Shown in pieces: positions 9,674 through 21,192 of a DNA stretch of 64,000 nucleotides. Where the stretch lies: positions 2,479,001-2,543,000 of the forward strand of contig CP099988.1 of assembly GCA_024167805.1 (NCBI GenBank), in the 5' to 3' direction. The translations under genes and the position numbers were made by a program. The stretch comes from Methanobacterium sp. ERen5. GTDB lineage: Archaea > Methanobacteriota > Methanobacteria > Methanobacteriales > Methanobacteriaceae. The notes under the pieces are model-generated. The model was not told the origin of the DNA, did no database searches, and worked only from the letters and a program-made list of their open reading frames with translations. Within the stretch, counting starts at the first letter, position 1. Every line of letters begins with the position of its first letter.

Positions 9674-11092
9674 TTAGTAGAGTAGGGTTGGGTTACCTTT
9701 ATCCTCAATGATCTTTCTTCTTTCATTGAGGGATTGGCTCAATGTTTTTATGGAGCTCATTATGTCCTTAAATAACATTTCCACCATGTCTTTACTGAAA
9801 CTTTCTTTAACAACCATCCTTAAAACCGTGATATCATCTGCATTGGCCGGAAGGGTGTAAGCTGGTACTATCCATCCCTTTTCTCGGAGATGTTCTGAAA
9901 GATGGAACGCATTGAAATCACAGTTTTTAAGCTTCACAGCTATTAATGGGAATAGTATAGTATCATTTAAGATCTCAAACTTGCCAGTTTCTTCTAACTT
10001 TTTGCCAAGGAAACGTGCATTTTCAAGCATATTCTCCATTATCTCTGTATAACCCTTCATTCCCAACCTTATGAAGTTGTAATACTGAGCTATTATGGTG
10101 TTACTGCCCTTTGAGAAATTAAGGGAGTAGTTGGGCATGAGTCCACCAAGATAATTTATGTTAAATATGAGATCATCAGGCAGATCAGATTTATCTTTAA
10201 ACACCAACCATCCCACACCAGGGTAAACTAAACCATATTTATGTCCTGAAACATTTATGGATCTAACTTGTTCCAACCTGAAGTCCCATAGGAGATCTGG
10301 ATAAATGAACGGTGCTATAAAACCTCCGCTTGCACCATCAACATGAATTGGTATATCCCATCCTTTAGTCTTTTTAACCTCTAACAAAGCAGTATTTATG
10401 TCTTCTATCGGATCCATTTGTCCAGTAAATGTTGTTCCAATAACTGCACCAACTGCAATGGTATTTTCATCAATTTCCTTTACAACATCCTCAGCTGTGA
10501 TGGTGTATATGTCCTCCCTGAGGGGTATGAGTTTTAACTCCACATCGAAGTACTTTGCAAATTTTTCCCACACAGTATGAACATCTGCACCCATCACAAT
10601 ATTGGGTTTGTCTGTTGGTTTACCTTCAGCTTCCCTTCTTTTTCTCCAAGTCCATTTATGTGCCAGAAGACCTAACATAATAGCTTCCGAGGATCCGATT
10701 GTGGCACTCCCCACTGACTTACAATCTTCAGGGGCGTTAAATAATCTTGCAAGCATGTTAACAACACGATCTTGAATTACTTCTGTCTGAGGATATTCAT
10801 CGTTGTCAACGTAGTTTTTTCCCATGCTTTCCACCATGAGAAGATCAGCTTCAGGTTCCATCCATGTTGTAACAAAACTTGCTAAATTCAATGCAGGATT
10901 TCCATCCAGATTTAATTCATCATGTATCAATTGATAGGCTGCCCTTGAAGGCATTCCTTCATCAGGCACTATGTACTTGGGTATACTCTTAGTGAAGTAA
11001 CGGCTACCATACGTGGTGGTCTGTTCCTTTTCATGCTTATCCAATTCATCCAAATTCTTTTTTTCAGATAACATTTTTTTATTTTCCTCCAC
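9674..11092 (-). CDS. gadB: Glutamate decarboxylase
   Basis: A 472-residue PLP enzyme close in length to E. coli GadB (466). The Schiff-base lysine is K285 in S-G-H-K-Y-G, and the H-V-D-G-A-S-G-G motif (D252) contacts PLP. It should convert glutamate to GABA, consuming a cytoplasmic proton. In other methanogens such proteins may act as aspartate decarboxylases (MfnA/PanD-like), but those are shorter (about 380 residues), and the full length and the start region here fit GadB. The neighbouring convergent antiporter supports a pH or acid role. No glutamate/GABA antiporter is visible in the window. Confidence 0.9.
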   Translation of the reverse strand: MEENKKMLSEKKNLDELDKHEKEQTTTYGSRYFTKSIPKYIVPDEGMPSRAAYQLIHDELNLDGNPALNLASFVTTWMEPEADLLMVESMGKNYVDNDEYPQTEVIQDRVVNMLARLFNAPEDCKSVGSATIGSSEAIMLGLLAHKWTWRKRREAEGKPTDKPNIVMGADVHTVWEKFAKYFDVELKLIPLREDIYTITAEDVVKEIDENTIAVGAVIGTTFTGQMDPIEDINTALLEVKKTKGWDIPIHVDGASGGFIAPFIYPDLLWDFRLEQVRSINVSGHKYGLVYPGVGWLVFKDKSDLPDDLIFNINYLGGLMPNYSLNFSKGSNTIIAQYYNFIRLGMKGYTEIMENMLENARFLGKKLEETGKFEILNDTILFPLIAVKLKNCDFNAFHLSEHLREKGWIVPAYTLPANADDITVLRMVVKESFSKDMVEMLFKDIMSSIKTLSQSLNERRKIIEDKGNPTLLY

Positions 11093-11904
11093 AATTTATA
11101 GTTTAACAAATATGGTCAAAAATCTCTGACAGAATCATGTTCATTCTTAAAAAAAGTTTTAAAATTCACGAAAAATAGATTTTTTAGGGAGGTACCGTTT
11201 AAAGGATTGTAAAGGCAATTATTAAAGATGAGTTCAGCTACCCCTTGAAATAACATAATTTTCCCCCACTATATCTATTTAATAATGATTCAGTTCCTAT
11301 TTTATTAAATAAATACCAATTGAATAGAAAAACACATAATCCCTTGCTAATATTATTTATAAGAACTACATATTAAATTTTTTTAAAAAAATCTATTTAC
11401 GGGAGTTAATTCAGAATAAAAAATATATACCACTCCCTGTAAAACAAATTTGAAATTAAAATGATACCTTTAACCATCGAAGGTTTACAGCATTTATTTA
11501 GTCTAAAAGATTATATTTCAACCTCACTTCTATGGACATTTCATGGAAAATAACAGATCATTTTCAACGTTCCATGGTTTTTACTGAAAAAACCGTCAGG
11601 ATATCAGTTAAATTTATCCATGCATAGTTCAAAAGAATGTAGTGCTAATTTAAGTAGTAAATATAAGTTTATGTGGAGTTAAGTGTGATAAATTATTTAT
11701 ATTTATAAATCTATATATACATAGATAATTTTTCTATGATGTTGAATGTTGGGATTCAGCATTGAATAATGGATTTAAATTGTTTCCATTATTATAAACT
11801 ACGAAGGGGATGTTCGAAGTGGCATCCCATGATCATTGTCTTTATCTGTATAATTTTTTTATATAAATTAATTTTATTTTAAAAAAATAAGTGGACGTGA
11901 TTGT
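11093..11904. other. Long AT-rich intergenic region
   Basis: About 810 bases between divergent gadB and the FUSC gene with stop codons in all frames. It probably holds both promoters: A/T-only stretches such as that around 11690-11720 could be TATA elements for the plus-strand gene. I see no gene, structured RNA or repeat that I can support. Confidence 0.4.
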
Positions 11905-13896
11905 TTGGAAAAAAAGGGGTTTATAAGTAGATTTGAAAGACTCTCAGCACCCACAGGAAAACCTTTGTGGGGACATGCGTTTAGAGCTGTTGGTTTAGCT
12001 ATTTTAAGCGTAATTATAGCTTATTTTATAGGTTTAAAAGATGGTATAGAAATTATCTTCATGGTGGTACTGTTTGCCTCTGTTTTAATGGATCAAGCAA
12101 TTCCATTTCGTAAATCAGTGACTTTTTCAGTCATTGGATTTATTTTAATGTCCTTGGCATTTGTGAGTGCTTCAGTTGCACACCTCTTTGGATTACCATT
12201 TTTCATAGTATTAACAGCAATCTGGTCTTTTTTTCCATTTACACTTTACATATTTGGAAAGGCAGAAGGATTGTTTGGTTATCTAATATTTATCTCATAC
12301 TACACAGCAACAGTCCTCATAAAAACCAGTACAAATGTTTTTGATCTGATTATTTATGTTTTGTTTGCCTACATCATAGCCTCAATACTTCTAATATGGA
12401 AATATATCAAAATAGATTCCTACAACAGAAAAATGGTTGCATCAGGTTTTGATCCCAACACCTCGGTAAATAAGATGAGTTCAGTCAGAAAAATTTTAAC
12501 TGGAGTACAAATTAAAGAATCTTACCATGAACTGTTTGATTATGGACTGTATTTAACAGGGCTTCGAAACTATGGAAAAACAGTTCAATCAAGACTTACA
12601 GGCAAAGTAGCAGTAACATTTGAGAATTTTATCCAGGAATCAAATTCTGTTAGTACCAACCTTGCAGATCATATCACCCATAAAAAAGGAGAAGTAAATC
12701 TTGAACATCTAAAATCAAATTTAAAGGAATTAAATTTGTATATGGATGAGAAGGGTGCTGAATCCATAAAATTCTTGGCAGATAATTTTATGAAGTTCTT
12801 TGAAGATTCAAACAAAATACTCTCTAGACCTATAAACAAAGCAGAAGAAGAAAATATCAGATTCACACCCTTGAATAAGGTGTCCTTTAAACAGGTGATA
12901 AGCTCTAGATTTAATTTGGATTCACTCTACATTCGACATGCCTTAAGATTTACAATTGCCATGGTGATAACACTTAGTTTTGTTTTTGTTGACCATTCAA
13001 GAGATCCTGCTTGGATCGCCATGGGTGTTTTAATTGTACTCAAACCCGATGTTACCAGTACATGGGACAACATGATAACAAGGGTATCTTTCAACCTCTT
13101 CGCAGTCATACTGGCCATAATATTAGCCTTCATATTCCCACACTACATGCTTCTAATCTTTGCATTGGTAGCACTCTACTTCTTCAGAGCATTTTTACCG
13201 AACTACATAGGTCTTTCAATCTTAGCAGTGAGTGTGTTCACTGTTTTTGTATGGCCACAGGGTGAAGTGATTAACAACGCTGTTGCAAGGATAGTAGATA
13301 TCTTCATTGGTTCAGTAGTATCTATCATACTCGTCTATGGGGTAATGCCAAAAAGATTGATGATAAATCTGCCAAACCAGGTGTTTAAGGTTTTAAAAGC
13401 CAACCAAGAATATGCTGCATGTATATTATCGGGAAATTATGATGGTAAAGATGTAAGTTCAAAGCTTGAAAAAACATTGCTGGAATACAACAACCTCGGA
13501 TCATCATTAAAAAAGATTGAAGATTCGTTTAAAGATGTTTCGGATGATATTAATATATATCGAGACATATCTGGTGCATGCTACAATCTTACTGAAGATA
13601 TTTCAGCAATTGCAGGTTACGAAGAGGAGATTTCTAAGTTGGATTTTTCTCTCCTTAAAGAGTTAAGTTCCGAAATTCTTGACGTGTTTGTAGTTGCAAT
13701 CGAAAAAAATAAGATACCTGAAGAGCTGCCTGATATGCATATCTATAACAAACTAATATCCGAGATGCTTCAAGAAAATGAAGAAATCAAACAATACTTC
13801 CAGTGGATAGTTTCAGATATATACCTTCTGCACTCCCTCATCAAAGAAGCTGTTGAAACTGGAGCACTAGAGAAGTACAAAGATTTGACTCAATGA
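11905..13896 (+). CDS. FUSC-type membrane protein (aromatic acid exporter-like)
   Basis: A 663-residue protein with two hydrophobic halves (about residues 20-165 and 345-490), each of five to six helices, separated by a soluble region and followed by a helical cytoplasmic tail. This duplicated layout is that of the fusaric acid resistance/YccS family (FUSC). These proteins are thought to export aromatic acids or other small organic acids; the substrate here is unknown. The start is TTG 11905, preceded by GGACGTGA. A C45-type hydrolase follows 60-80 bases downstream on the same strand and could be in the same transcript. Confidence 0.75.
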   Translation: MEKKGFISRFERLSAPTGKPLWGHAFRAVGLAILSVIIAYFIGLKDGIEIIFMVVLFASVLMDQAIPFRKSVTFSVIGFILMSLAFVSASVAHLFGLPFFIVLTAIWSFFPFTLYIFGKAEGLFGYLIFISYYTATVLIKTSTNVFDLIIYVLFAYIIASILLIWKYIKIDSYNRKMVASGFDPNTSVNKMSSVRKILTGVQIKESYHELFDYGLYLTGLRNYGKTVQSRLTGKVAVTFENFIQESNSVSTNLADHITHKKGEVNLEHLKSNLKELNLYMDEKGAESIKFLADNFMKFFEDSNKILSRPINKAEEENIRFTPLNKVSFKQVISSRFNLDSLYIRHALRFTIAMVITLSFVFVDHSRDPAWIAMGVLIVLKPDVTSTWDNMITRVSFNLFAVILAIILAFIFPHYMLLIFALVALYFFRAFLPNYIGLSILAVSVFTVFVWPQGEVINNAVARIVDIFIGSVVSIILVYGVMPKRLMINLPNQVFKVLKANQEYAACILSGNYDGKDVSSKLEKTLLEYNNLGSSLKKIEDSFKDVSDDINIYRDISGACYNLTEDISAIAGYEEEISKLDFSLLKELSSEILDVFVVAIEKNKIPEELPDMHIYNKLISEMLQENEEIKQYFQWIVSDIYLLHSLIKEAVETGALEKYKDLTQ

Positions 13897-13974
13897 AAAT
13901 ATTAATGGACGAATGAAATTGAATGCATAATCAAACCAGATAAATGAAACAACATGTGTCTTAGGGGTTATAAT

Positions 13975-15144
13975 ATGGTGGTTGATGGATCTAAAAGGGA
14001 ATTTGAAATTATTTCAGAGGAAGGTAAGGGAAGGCTCTTTGAAACTGCTGGATTTTTAATACCAGTATTATCAGGATCCAACTGGGAAATGGGCTATCAA
14101 TACGGTTCAATAATGGAAGAATCCATGCAAAAAGCCTATGATGTGCTGGTGGAGTACGCGTATAAATCCGGGTATCTTAGCGATGAAGATGCTAAGTTAT
14201 GGGCAGAAAGGGCGTTTTCAACCTTTTCAAATCGTAATCGAAAGTTCTATGAGGGTTTAATGGAAAGTACAGGATGGTCGCTGGTTAAGATCGGCATCCT
14301 TGATCAAGTTATAGAGTACGGACTTTACACGAAGGGACTGCATGCTTCCATAGGTTGTACATCCATTTTTTCCTGGGAAACAAGTTCCAACGATGATAAT
14401 ATGTACATTGGACGAAATATGGACTGGGTTTCATCCTTTAATAAATTTCCCCAAGTATTAATGGTCACCAATCCTGATGATGGATCCTACAGATCCGCTT
14501 CTGTAACATGGCCTGGAATGTTTGCACCTTACACCATACTAAATGAACACGGTCTTTACTTGGATGTTCATGATGGTGCAAGCATGGGTGGATCTGTGGT
14601 TATTAAGGATCGCCCTCCAATAGCTGGAGGATTATTTGATATTATGTCCGAAACTTCGACACTTAAAGCACTCATCCAACGGATACAAGGTGTCAACACC
14701 AGTACATCCATCATTTTAAACCTTGCAGACAAATCAAATGCAGTGTCAATGGAATGTTCATCGCTTGCAGGCAACAGAATACGATATCCTGAAGGTGATT
14801 CATTGGTATCAGTGAACACCTTTTTAAATCCGGACTGGGGAATTCACATACGCAACACAGTAAGTCATTCCTTGGAACGTTTATCCAACATGAATGATCG
14901 TTTAGCTGAAAACAGGGGCAAAATTGACGCAGAAAAAACACGAGAACTCATGGATATTCCACTCTTTGAAGAAGATGGTACTATTGGCAGGGGATGCACC
15001 AAACCAACAAAGGTAGACGTGGATCAAACCACCCATCAAATAGTGACAGATATTACAAGACGTGAATTTTGGCTCAAAATCCCAAATCCTGACAGTTTTG
15101 CTGATTGGACACATATAAACCTGAAAGAACTTTGGGAGAAATGA
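13975..15144 (+). CDS. C45-type autoproteolytic acyl hydrolase (penicillin-V-acylase/AAT-like)
   Basis: An Ntn-hydrolase related to acyl-CoA:6-APA acyltransferase (peptidase family C45). The G-C-T-S-I-F-S-W motif holds the predicted self-cleavage site and nucleophilic Cys128 (numbered from this start), followed by the G-R-N-M-D-W motif. It probably hydrolyses an amide bond; the substrate is unknown. I prefer ATG 13975 to the upstream ATG 13954 because TTAGGGG lies just before it. No signal peptide is visible, so it is cytoplasmic. The FUSC exporter gene is immediately upstream, so processing and export of one compound is conceivable (inference). Confidence 0.75.
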   Translation: MVVDGSKREFEIISEEGKGRLFETAGFLIPVLSGSNWEMGYQYGSIMEESMQKAYDVLVEYAYKSGYLSDEDAKLWAERAFSTFSNRNRKFYEGLMESTGWSLVKIGILDQVIEYGLYTKGLHASIGCTSIFSWETSSNDDNMYIGRNMDWVSSFNKFPQVLMVTNPDDGSYRSASVTWPGMFAPYTILNEHGLYLDVHDGASMGGSVVIKDRPPIAGGLFDIMSETSTLKALIQRIQGVNTSTSIILNLADKSNAVSMECSSLAGNRIRYPEGDSLVSVNTFLNPDWGIHIRNTVSHSLERLSNMNDRLAENRGKIDAEKTRELMDIPLFEEDGTIGRGCTKPTKVDVDQTTHQIVTDITRREFWLKIPNPDSFADWTHINLKELWEK

Positions 15145-15418
15145 TCCAAGGGGAAATAAATACAAAAAACTAAGCTACATTGATTTAACATCCAAAACCT
15201 AAAAGATTACCATATAAATCTTAAATTTAGTATTCTCCCCACCTTTTTTTAATCTAATATTTTTCTAGGTGAGGATCTAGAAACATCCTTTAAATTGGTA
15301 CAATAAGTAGAAGAGACCTTGTATGCGTACGTAACTAGCTTGCTTAGATAGAATTAGAAATCAAATTTTATTTAACTTTAAAAAAAATATGGGAAAAAAA
15401 GATTTTTCATCTCTTTTT

Positions 15419-15949
15419 TTACACACTGAAACTCTTGGTTATTATGTCAAACAATCCACTTTGCGTCTGGAAGTCAGAAGATAATGTTGTGTACTGTATG
15501 AAGTACAGATAATTGTCTTTGGTAAAGTCTATTAGTTTTATCTGACCTGTTACATTGTCTGCAGTTGTGTTGAAAGTGGTTTCGTTAGCAGTTATTCCAC
15601 CAATGGTTATGGTGCTGTTGGTTCCATTTAATGTGGCAACCTGTGTCTTGAGAGTGTTAAGATCTGCAGTGTTGTTAGCGTTGTTTGGTAACTTGAAAAT
15701 TACAACTCCGTTTCCAACTGTGGTGTTGTTTTTCTGGATATCTGCATCACCCACAGCAACTACTGTGCCGTTTTCACTTGAATTTTCACTGATAATGTCC
15801 CAGTTTTGAGGATAACTAAAGCTGATGCTGTTGTTTGAATAAGTCTTTGTTGTCGTTGAATTGTTTCCATTTCCATTCTGACTGGTACAGCCTGAAGCAG
15901 CAACCACCAATGCAACAATGGCAATGACTACGAAAATATATTTCTTCAT
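15419..15949 (-). CDS. PsbP-like secreted lipoprotein
   Basis: A 176-residue protein with a clear lipoprotein signal: K-K-Y, a hydrophobic stretch and a lipobox A-A-S-G-C (Cys21). After an Asn/Ser/Thr-rich linker comes a domain that begins Y-S-N-N-S-I-S-F-S-Y-P-Q-N-W. This is the PsbP/Mog1-like fold entry seen twice more in this window (at 23100 and 32640). It is probably anchored outside the membrane. Function unknown. GGAGGG lies about 8 bases before the ATG. Asn-rich sequence suggests N-glycosylation sites. Confidence 0.75.
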   Translation of the reverse strand: MKKYIFVVIAIVALVVAASGCTSQNGNGNNSTTTKTYSNNSISFSYPQNWDIISENSSENGTVVAVGDADIQKNNTTVGNGVVIFKLPNNANNTADLNTLKTQVATLNGTNSTITIGGITANETTFNTTADNVTGQIKLIDFTKDNYLYFIQYTTLSSDFQTQSGLFDIITKSFSV

Positions 15950-16085
15950 TAAATTTATCCCTCCACTTTAATAACCAATAATACTAATACATAACTATCA
16001 AACTATTAGTATAAATAACTTGTCTAAAGCTACAAACTAAAGTATTTATCAAATTATTAACTTATTTGTTAAATGGGGTTAAATT

Positions 16086-17039
16086 ATGTCTTTTAATGGA
16101 TCATTAGAAACTGAAGAACTGAGATCAAAGCTCATTAAGGAGTACATGGAAACTTCTATGGACGATGCTTTCAGTGGAGAAATAGTAGAAACAGCTCATG
16201 GCTCATGTTACAAGATAAGTGATTCACGAAAATTAAAACTCAACACACTCCCAAAATCCAAGGCCAAATCAAATCTACTCAGCGATCTTAAAATTATTAA
16301 GGGCATTGGAAATTCCAAGGAAGAAAAACTCAACTCTGAAGGCTATTTAACTGTTGATGATCTAAGGGAACATCCAACTTACTCCGGAGAAGCATGTAAA
16401 CTCGTAGAGCTCTTGGATGAGGGAAATACAAACAACATAACCAACTACGTTACATGCAGATATCCTAAGAGCCATCCATCAGCACTCTACTCCAGCTGTT
16501 TTTCTTCCGATGATAATTTTCTATTCATGGACATAGAAACATTGGGACTCAAATCTGTTCCACTCATACTAATCGGAGTATCCAGGTTTGAAAATAAGAA
16601 AATAACCGTTGACCAATTTCTTTTAAGGGATCTTAAAGACGAAGTATCAGCCCTTGAAGCCTTCAACTCTACTGTGGATGAGGACACCATATTTGTGAGT
16701 TTCAACGGTCAAACATTCGATATTCCCTACATAAAGGACAGGTTGAACCACCACCATATTAAAACTGACCTTCAAAGAAATCACCTGGATCTCATGCACT
16801 TCTCAAGAAGGGCCTGGAAAAAGTTCCTCCCTAACTGCAAACTCCAGACCATAGAAAAGCATCTCTTTGATTTTGAACGTGAAGATGATGTTCCAAGCAG
16901 TATGGTACCTTCATTTTACAAAACCTACCTTGAAACAGGTAACATAGGAACACTAATACCCATTGTTGAACACAACAAGGAAGATGTGATAACCCTTGCA
17001 AGAATACTTTCCAGACTCAACACAGAAATGGACATATAA
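16086..17039 (+). CDS. YprB-like RNase H-fold exonuclease
   Basis: A 317-residue protein. Residues about 60-120 contain a helix-hairpin-helix-like element (I-K-G-I-G-N-S-K-E-E-K-L). Residues 150-315 form a DnaQ/RNase H-like nuclease: M-D-I-E-T-L-G (metal-binding D and E), S-F-N-G-Q-T-F-D-I-P-Y-I and the C-terminal H-N-K-E-D-V. This matches the YprB (RNase_H_2) group, likely a 3'-5' exonuclease in DNA or RNA repair. It is convergent with polX (12 bases between stops), another repair gene. Confidence 0.8.
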   Translation: MSFNGSLETEELRSKLIKEYMETSMDDAFSGEIVETAHGSCYKISDSRKLKLNTLPKSKAKSNLLSDLKIIKGIGNSKEEKLNSEGYLTVDDLREHPTYSGEACKLVELLDEGNTNNITNYVTCRYPKSHPSALYSSCFSSDDNFLFMDIETLGLKSVPLILIGVSRFENKKITVDQFLLRDLKDEVSALEAFNSTVDEDTIFVSFNGQTFDIPYIKDRLNHHHIKTDLQRNHLDLMHFSRRAWKKFLPNCKLQTIEKHLFDFEREDDVPSSMVPSFYKTYLETGNIGTLIPIVEHNKEDVITLARILSRLNTEMDI

Positions 17040-17050
17040 AAGGTTTAAAA

Positions 17051-18759
17051 TTAATTTTTAAGATATCTTAAAAGATCTTTGAGATTTAAGGTATTTATTA
17101 TATCCTCTTTTTTAGCCCATCCACGTCTAGCAGTTCCAACTCCAAGCTCCATGTTAACAAGTTCGTTGATTGAATGGGAATCAGTGTTTATAACCAGTTT
17201 AACACCATTTTCAACCGCTTGTTTGATGTGCATATCCCGAAGATCTAACCTGTTTTTACGGCTGTTAATTTCAAGAAGGGTTTTATTATCCTTTGCAGCC
17301 TCAAAAATTTTTTCAAAATCGAGTTCATATCCATTTCTACCATGTATTTCCCTGCCTGTGGGATGGGATATGATGTTCACGTGTTCGTTTGATGCTGCGG
17401 CCACAATTCTTCTGGTGAGTTCATGTTTGTTTTGTTTGAAACCCGAATGTATCCCTGCAATCACGATGTCCATCTCTTGAAGGATCTTGTCTGGAACATC
17501 CAAATAACCGTAGGAATCTATATTGGCCTCAACACCCTTGAGCACTGTTAAACCATCCATTTTCCTGTTGACACTGTCCACTTCATCCATCTGTTTTTTT
17601 ATCTGCCTTTCACTACGAGCTTTAGATGTTTGAATGGACATTGAATGGTCAGTTATAGCAATGTATTCGTATCCCATTGTCTGGGATTTAAATGCCAGTT
17701 CTTCGATGTTGTTTTTCCCATCACTCCAGTTGGTGTGCATCTGGAGATCTCCACTCACATCCCCAAGTTCTACAAGTTTGGGTAGTGTTCTGTTTATTGC
17801 AGCTTGCACTTCTCCTGTGTTTTCCCTGAGTTCGGGTTCAATATAATCCATGCCAAGTGAATTAAAAACTTCTTCCTCAGTTGTTCCAGCCACAAGTTCA
17901 TCTCCATCAAAAACCCCGTACTCGTTTAGTTTGTATCCGATTGATATGGCCAGTTTTCGAAGTTCTACGTTGGTCTCTTTAGAGCCTGTGAAGTACATTA
18001 GTGCCGATCCAAATGATTTATCATCGAATGTTCTGATATCCACATCCATACCAGTTTCTTTGAGTCTGACTGTGGATTTGGTTGGTCCGCTTACAACTAC
18101 ATCATCTACCATGTCCATTTTAGTGAAAAAATCCATTACTTCCAGAGGTTTTGGGGTTGTGACCAGCACATCGATGTCACCAACAGTTTCCTTCATCCTT
18201 CTAATGGACCCGGCAATTTCCACCCTGTCCACATAGTCTTCACCCGTAAGCTGGTCCTTGATCTTCATTGCAACAGGTAAAATATCCCCAATTAAACTTC
18301 TTCCACCACTTTTTTTGCAAACCCCAAGTTTATCAGGATCTTCCTCTCAGTTTTATCCCCCATACCCTTTAATCTTCTTATATGATGATTTTTAGCCTGT
18401 TTTTCAAGGTCGTCGAGGGATTTTATTCCAAGCTCCTGGTAAAGCTGTTTGATACCTTTAGGTCCCAAACCTTCCACAGTCATGAGTTCATCGTAGTTAA
18501 CTGGAAATTCCTGTTTTAGGTTTTCTAGGTACTTGAGGGATCCAGTGTCAATTATCTCCTCAATTTTTCCGGCTATTTTATCCCCAATACCTGGCAGATC
18601 CTGTAGTTTTCCATGTTCTCTTATTTCTTCTATGGCCTCTGATTGAATTTCCACAGTGTGTGCTGCACGTCTGTAAGCCTTGGTTCTGAAGTCCACACTC
18701 TCCATCTCCATGAGATCAGCCACTTGATTCAGGATGGATGCTACAAGCTGGTTTTTCAT
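17051..18759 (-). CDS. polX: DNA polymerase X with PHP domain (one frameshift)
   Basis: One polX gene of about 569 codons split by a lost base at a T7 run on the plus strand (18310-18316). Adding one base restores A-K-K-S-G-G-R-S-L-I-G between the two parts. The N-terminal part has the 8-kDa HhH domain (L-P-G-I-G-D-K-I-A-G-K-I) and fingers. The second part has the palm (E-I-A-G-S-I-R-R, D-I-D-V-L-V, D-V-D-I-R with catalytic Asp residues), then a PHP domain with H-T-N-W-S-D-G, D-H-S and N-T-D-S-H motifs. The enzyme fills gaps in base-excision repair, and the PHP domain adds 3'-5' exonuclease/AP endonuclease activity. The break is almost certainly a sequence error. Confidence 0.9.
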
Positions 18760-19286
18760 GGATATATTATGTTACTGAAACTACATATTTATTTCCACAA
18801 ATCCAATATTCTACTTGAATAGAAGGAATTAGGGGATATAAAAATGCCATAAATCCTTAGTTTATTAAAAAAATTCAATTTCATTTAAAATAGTTTGGTA
18901 ATTTGAGTCTGCTGTAAATAATTGAAATAATTAAGTAATAATTCACATCTAATCTTTGTTCTCATTCCCACCAAAGTACTTGTGTCTTGATTGTTATTTT
19001 GGTTATTCCCGTTATCAAAGGTTTAAATGTATACCTATCCATCCAGTATGCATCTAGGGGTGTTAACTTCAAATTTATGATTGTATCCATCATAATCTAC
19101 CCAATTCGTTGATGTCAGGTTTAATTAAAAAATATTATTATGCAAAATTTCTATTTTGTTAAAATAAGGTTGAGATTCACTTAAAAAAATGGAAATTTTT
19201 TAGAAAAATTAATATATCAAGTGACAAATAACTAACCTCGAATATTTTTATGCTGGATATTAATTATTTAATGTTCTGGACACAAA
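18760..19286. other. AT-rich intergenic region between polX and a kinase
   Basis: About 530 bases with no coding signal between divergent genes. It must contain promoters for polX (minus) and for the receiver-PAS kinase (plus). I found no conserved motif or RNA structure that I can name. Confidence 0.4.
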
Positions 19287-21008
19287 ATGACTCAAAATAT
19301 ACTGATCATCATGGAAGACGATATTAGGGATGATAGGTTAGTTAGGATGCTAGATTCTTGGGGATATAAAACCCATTTCTTATTGAAGACAGATACCAAT
19401 AAAATCCCTGATATTCATCCTGATCTTGTTATAATGGATGTACAGCCCAATGATCCAGAGGCAGAGACAATTGTGAACAGTTTGGATTCTCCCACCATTT
19501 ACCTTCCATTGGTGAATAAAAATTCTGATTTACCAAACATGAAAACTTATTTTGATGGAGTTGTTTCTGATGAGAATCTTAAGTTCGCTGCCGAGATGGT
19601 GGTTTATTATACTCAGACCAGTAAAAATTTGAGGCAAAATCATGAAACCTACAGGCTCCTCTATGAAAATGCACCCATGGCCTACCAGTCACTGGATGAA
19701 ACTGGAAACATCATAGACGTCAATCAAACCTGGTTAAAAAAGTTGGGATACAACAAGGAAGATGTTATAGGCAGCTGGTTTGGAGACTTTTTAAACTCTG
19801 CCAATGTGGAACAGTTCAGATACAATTTTCCAAAGTTCAAAGCAGCTGGAAAAACTTTTAACACGGAATTTGTAATGGTTAAAGCAGATGGCAATGAGAT
19901 CACAGTATCTTTCGATGGAAAAATTGGATATGATTCCAGGGGAAATTTTAAACAGACCCACTGCATCTTTAAGGATATTACTGCCCAAAAAGTGGCTGAA
20001 GATGCCATGAGAGAATCTGAAAAATATTACAAGACCATATTTGAAAACACAGGCACAGCAACCATCATAGTGGAGGAAGATTCAACCATTTCCCTTGTGA
20101 ACACCCAGTTCGAACATTTGTACGGAGTTAAGTGGGATAAGATCGATGGAAAAATAAAATGGACAGATCTGGTAACGAGTGAACACCTTCCGAAAATGTT
20201 GAACTACCATAAACTCAGGAGATCAAACCCTGAAGCAGTTCCTAGAAACTATGAATTTGACTTTGTAGACAGTTCAGGAGCCATTAAAAATATATTTGTG
20301 ACTGTTGCCATAATTCCAGAGACAACCAAAAGTTTGGTTTCACTTCAAGACATCACCTACATGAAGGTCACAGAAGACACGTTGAAAACCACAATAAATG
20401 AGAAGGACACCTTGCTTAGGGAGATACATCACAGGGTGAAAAATAATTTGCAAATAATTTCCAGCCTTTTAAGTCTTCAATCAAGATACATACAGGACTC
20501 TGATACATTAGAGGTGTTTAAAGAAAGCCAGAACAGGGTGCGTTCCATGGCAATTGTCCATGAAAAACTCTACAAATCAGATAATATATCTAAAATTGAT
20601 TTTGGAGAGTACATTGATGATCTTGTAAACAACCTTCTTTACAACTACAATATAGAACCCGATAAGATCAGATTTAACACAAATATCGAAAATATCTTCT
20701 TTGACGTGGATACATGTACTCCATGCGGACTCATTGTAAACGAACTACTAACCAACTCTGTTAAACATGCATTTCCAGGAGATATGAATGGGCAGATCAG
20801 TATTGATCTTAAAGATAATGATGGCACCTACACATTATATGTGAGGGATGATGGTGTTGGTTTTCCTGAAAATGTTGACCACACAAACACCGACACCCTT
20901 GGACTGCAACTCGTAACCAACCTTGTAAACCAACTGGAAGGAAGTATAGAAATTATAAATAAAGGCGGAACCACAATTAAAATCAAATTTAAAGCCTTTA
21001 CCATGTGA
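19287..21008 (+). CDS. Receiver-PAS-PAS histidine kinase (HisKA_2 type)
   Basis: An intact 573-residue sensor kinase. Residues 1-115 are receiver-like (I-I-M-E-D-D start, V-I-M-D-V with the putative phospho-Asp), though the usual late Lys is not obvious, so it may be degenerate. Two PAS/PAC modules follow (about 125-240 and 250-365), then the HisKA_2 segment [12 protein letters not shown] near residue 380 and a HATPase with N-E-L-L-T-N-S and D-D-G-V-G-F. No membrane helices. It shares the layout of the gene at 25590-28093. The stand-alone partner regulator is not adjacent. Confidence 0.88.
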   Translation: MTQNILIIMEDDIRDDRLVRMLDSWGYKTHFLLKTDTNKIPDIHPDLVIMDVQPNDPEAETIVNSLDSPTIYLPLVNKNSDLPNMKTYFDGVVSDENLKFAAEMVVYYTQTSKNLRQNHETYRLLYENAPMAYQSLDETGNIIDVNQTWLKKLGYNKEDVIGSWFGDFLNSANVEQFRYNFPKFKAAGKTFNTEFVMVKADGNEITVSFDGKIGYDSRGNFKQTHCIFKDITAQKVAEDAMRESEKYYKTIFENTGTATIIVEEDSTISLVNTQFEHLYGVKWDKIDGKIKWTDLVTSEHLPKMLNYHKLRRSNPEAVPRNYEFDFVDSSGAIKNIFVTVAIIPETTKSLVSLQDITYMKVTEDTLKTTINEKDTLLREIHHRVKNNLQIISSLLSLQSRYIQDSDTLEVFKESQNRVRSMAIVHEKLYKSDNISKIDFGEYIDDLVNNLLYNYNIEPDKIRFNTNIENIFFDVDTCTPCGLIVNELLTNSVKHAFPGDMNGQISIDLKDNDGTYTLYVRDDGVGFPENVDHTNTDTLGLQLVTNLVNQLEGSIEIINKGGTTIKIKFKAFTM

Positions 21009-21192
21009 ATCTCAATGTAGAAGCAAATTCTTATTTTCCATTAACAACATAAACATAACAACAGATCCTAAACAATAATTTGGATGTTCAAACTAAACCA
21101 TTCAAATCATTAAAAATATTGTTTAGAAAGAGTTTGGATTCATTCATTAAATAAATGAAAAAAATAATTTCCAAGGGGAGTTGGATTATTTT

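Noticed and set aside
9674..11092. MfnA (tyrosine/aspartate decarboxylase) of methanogens
   Set aside because: Length of 472 residues and the GadB-like N-terminus fit glutamate decarboxylase better than the shorter MfnA.
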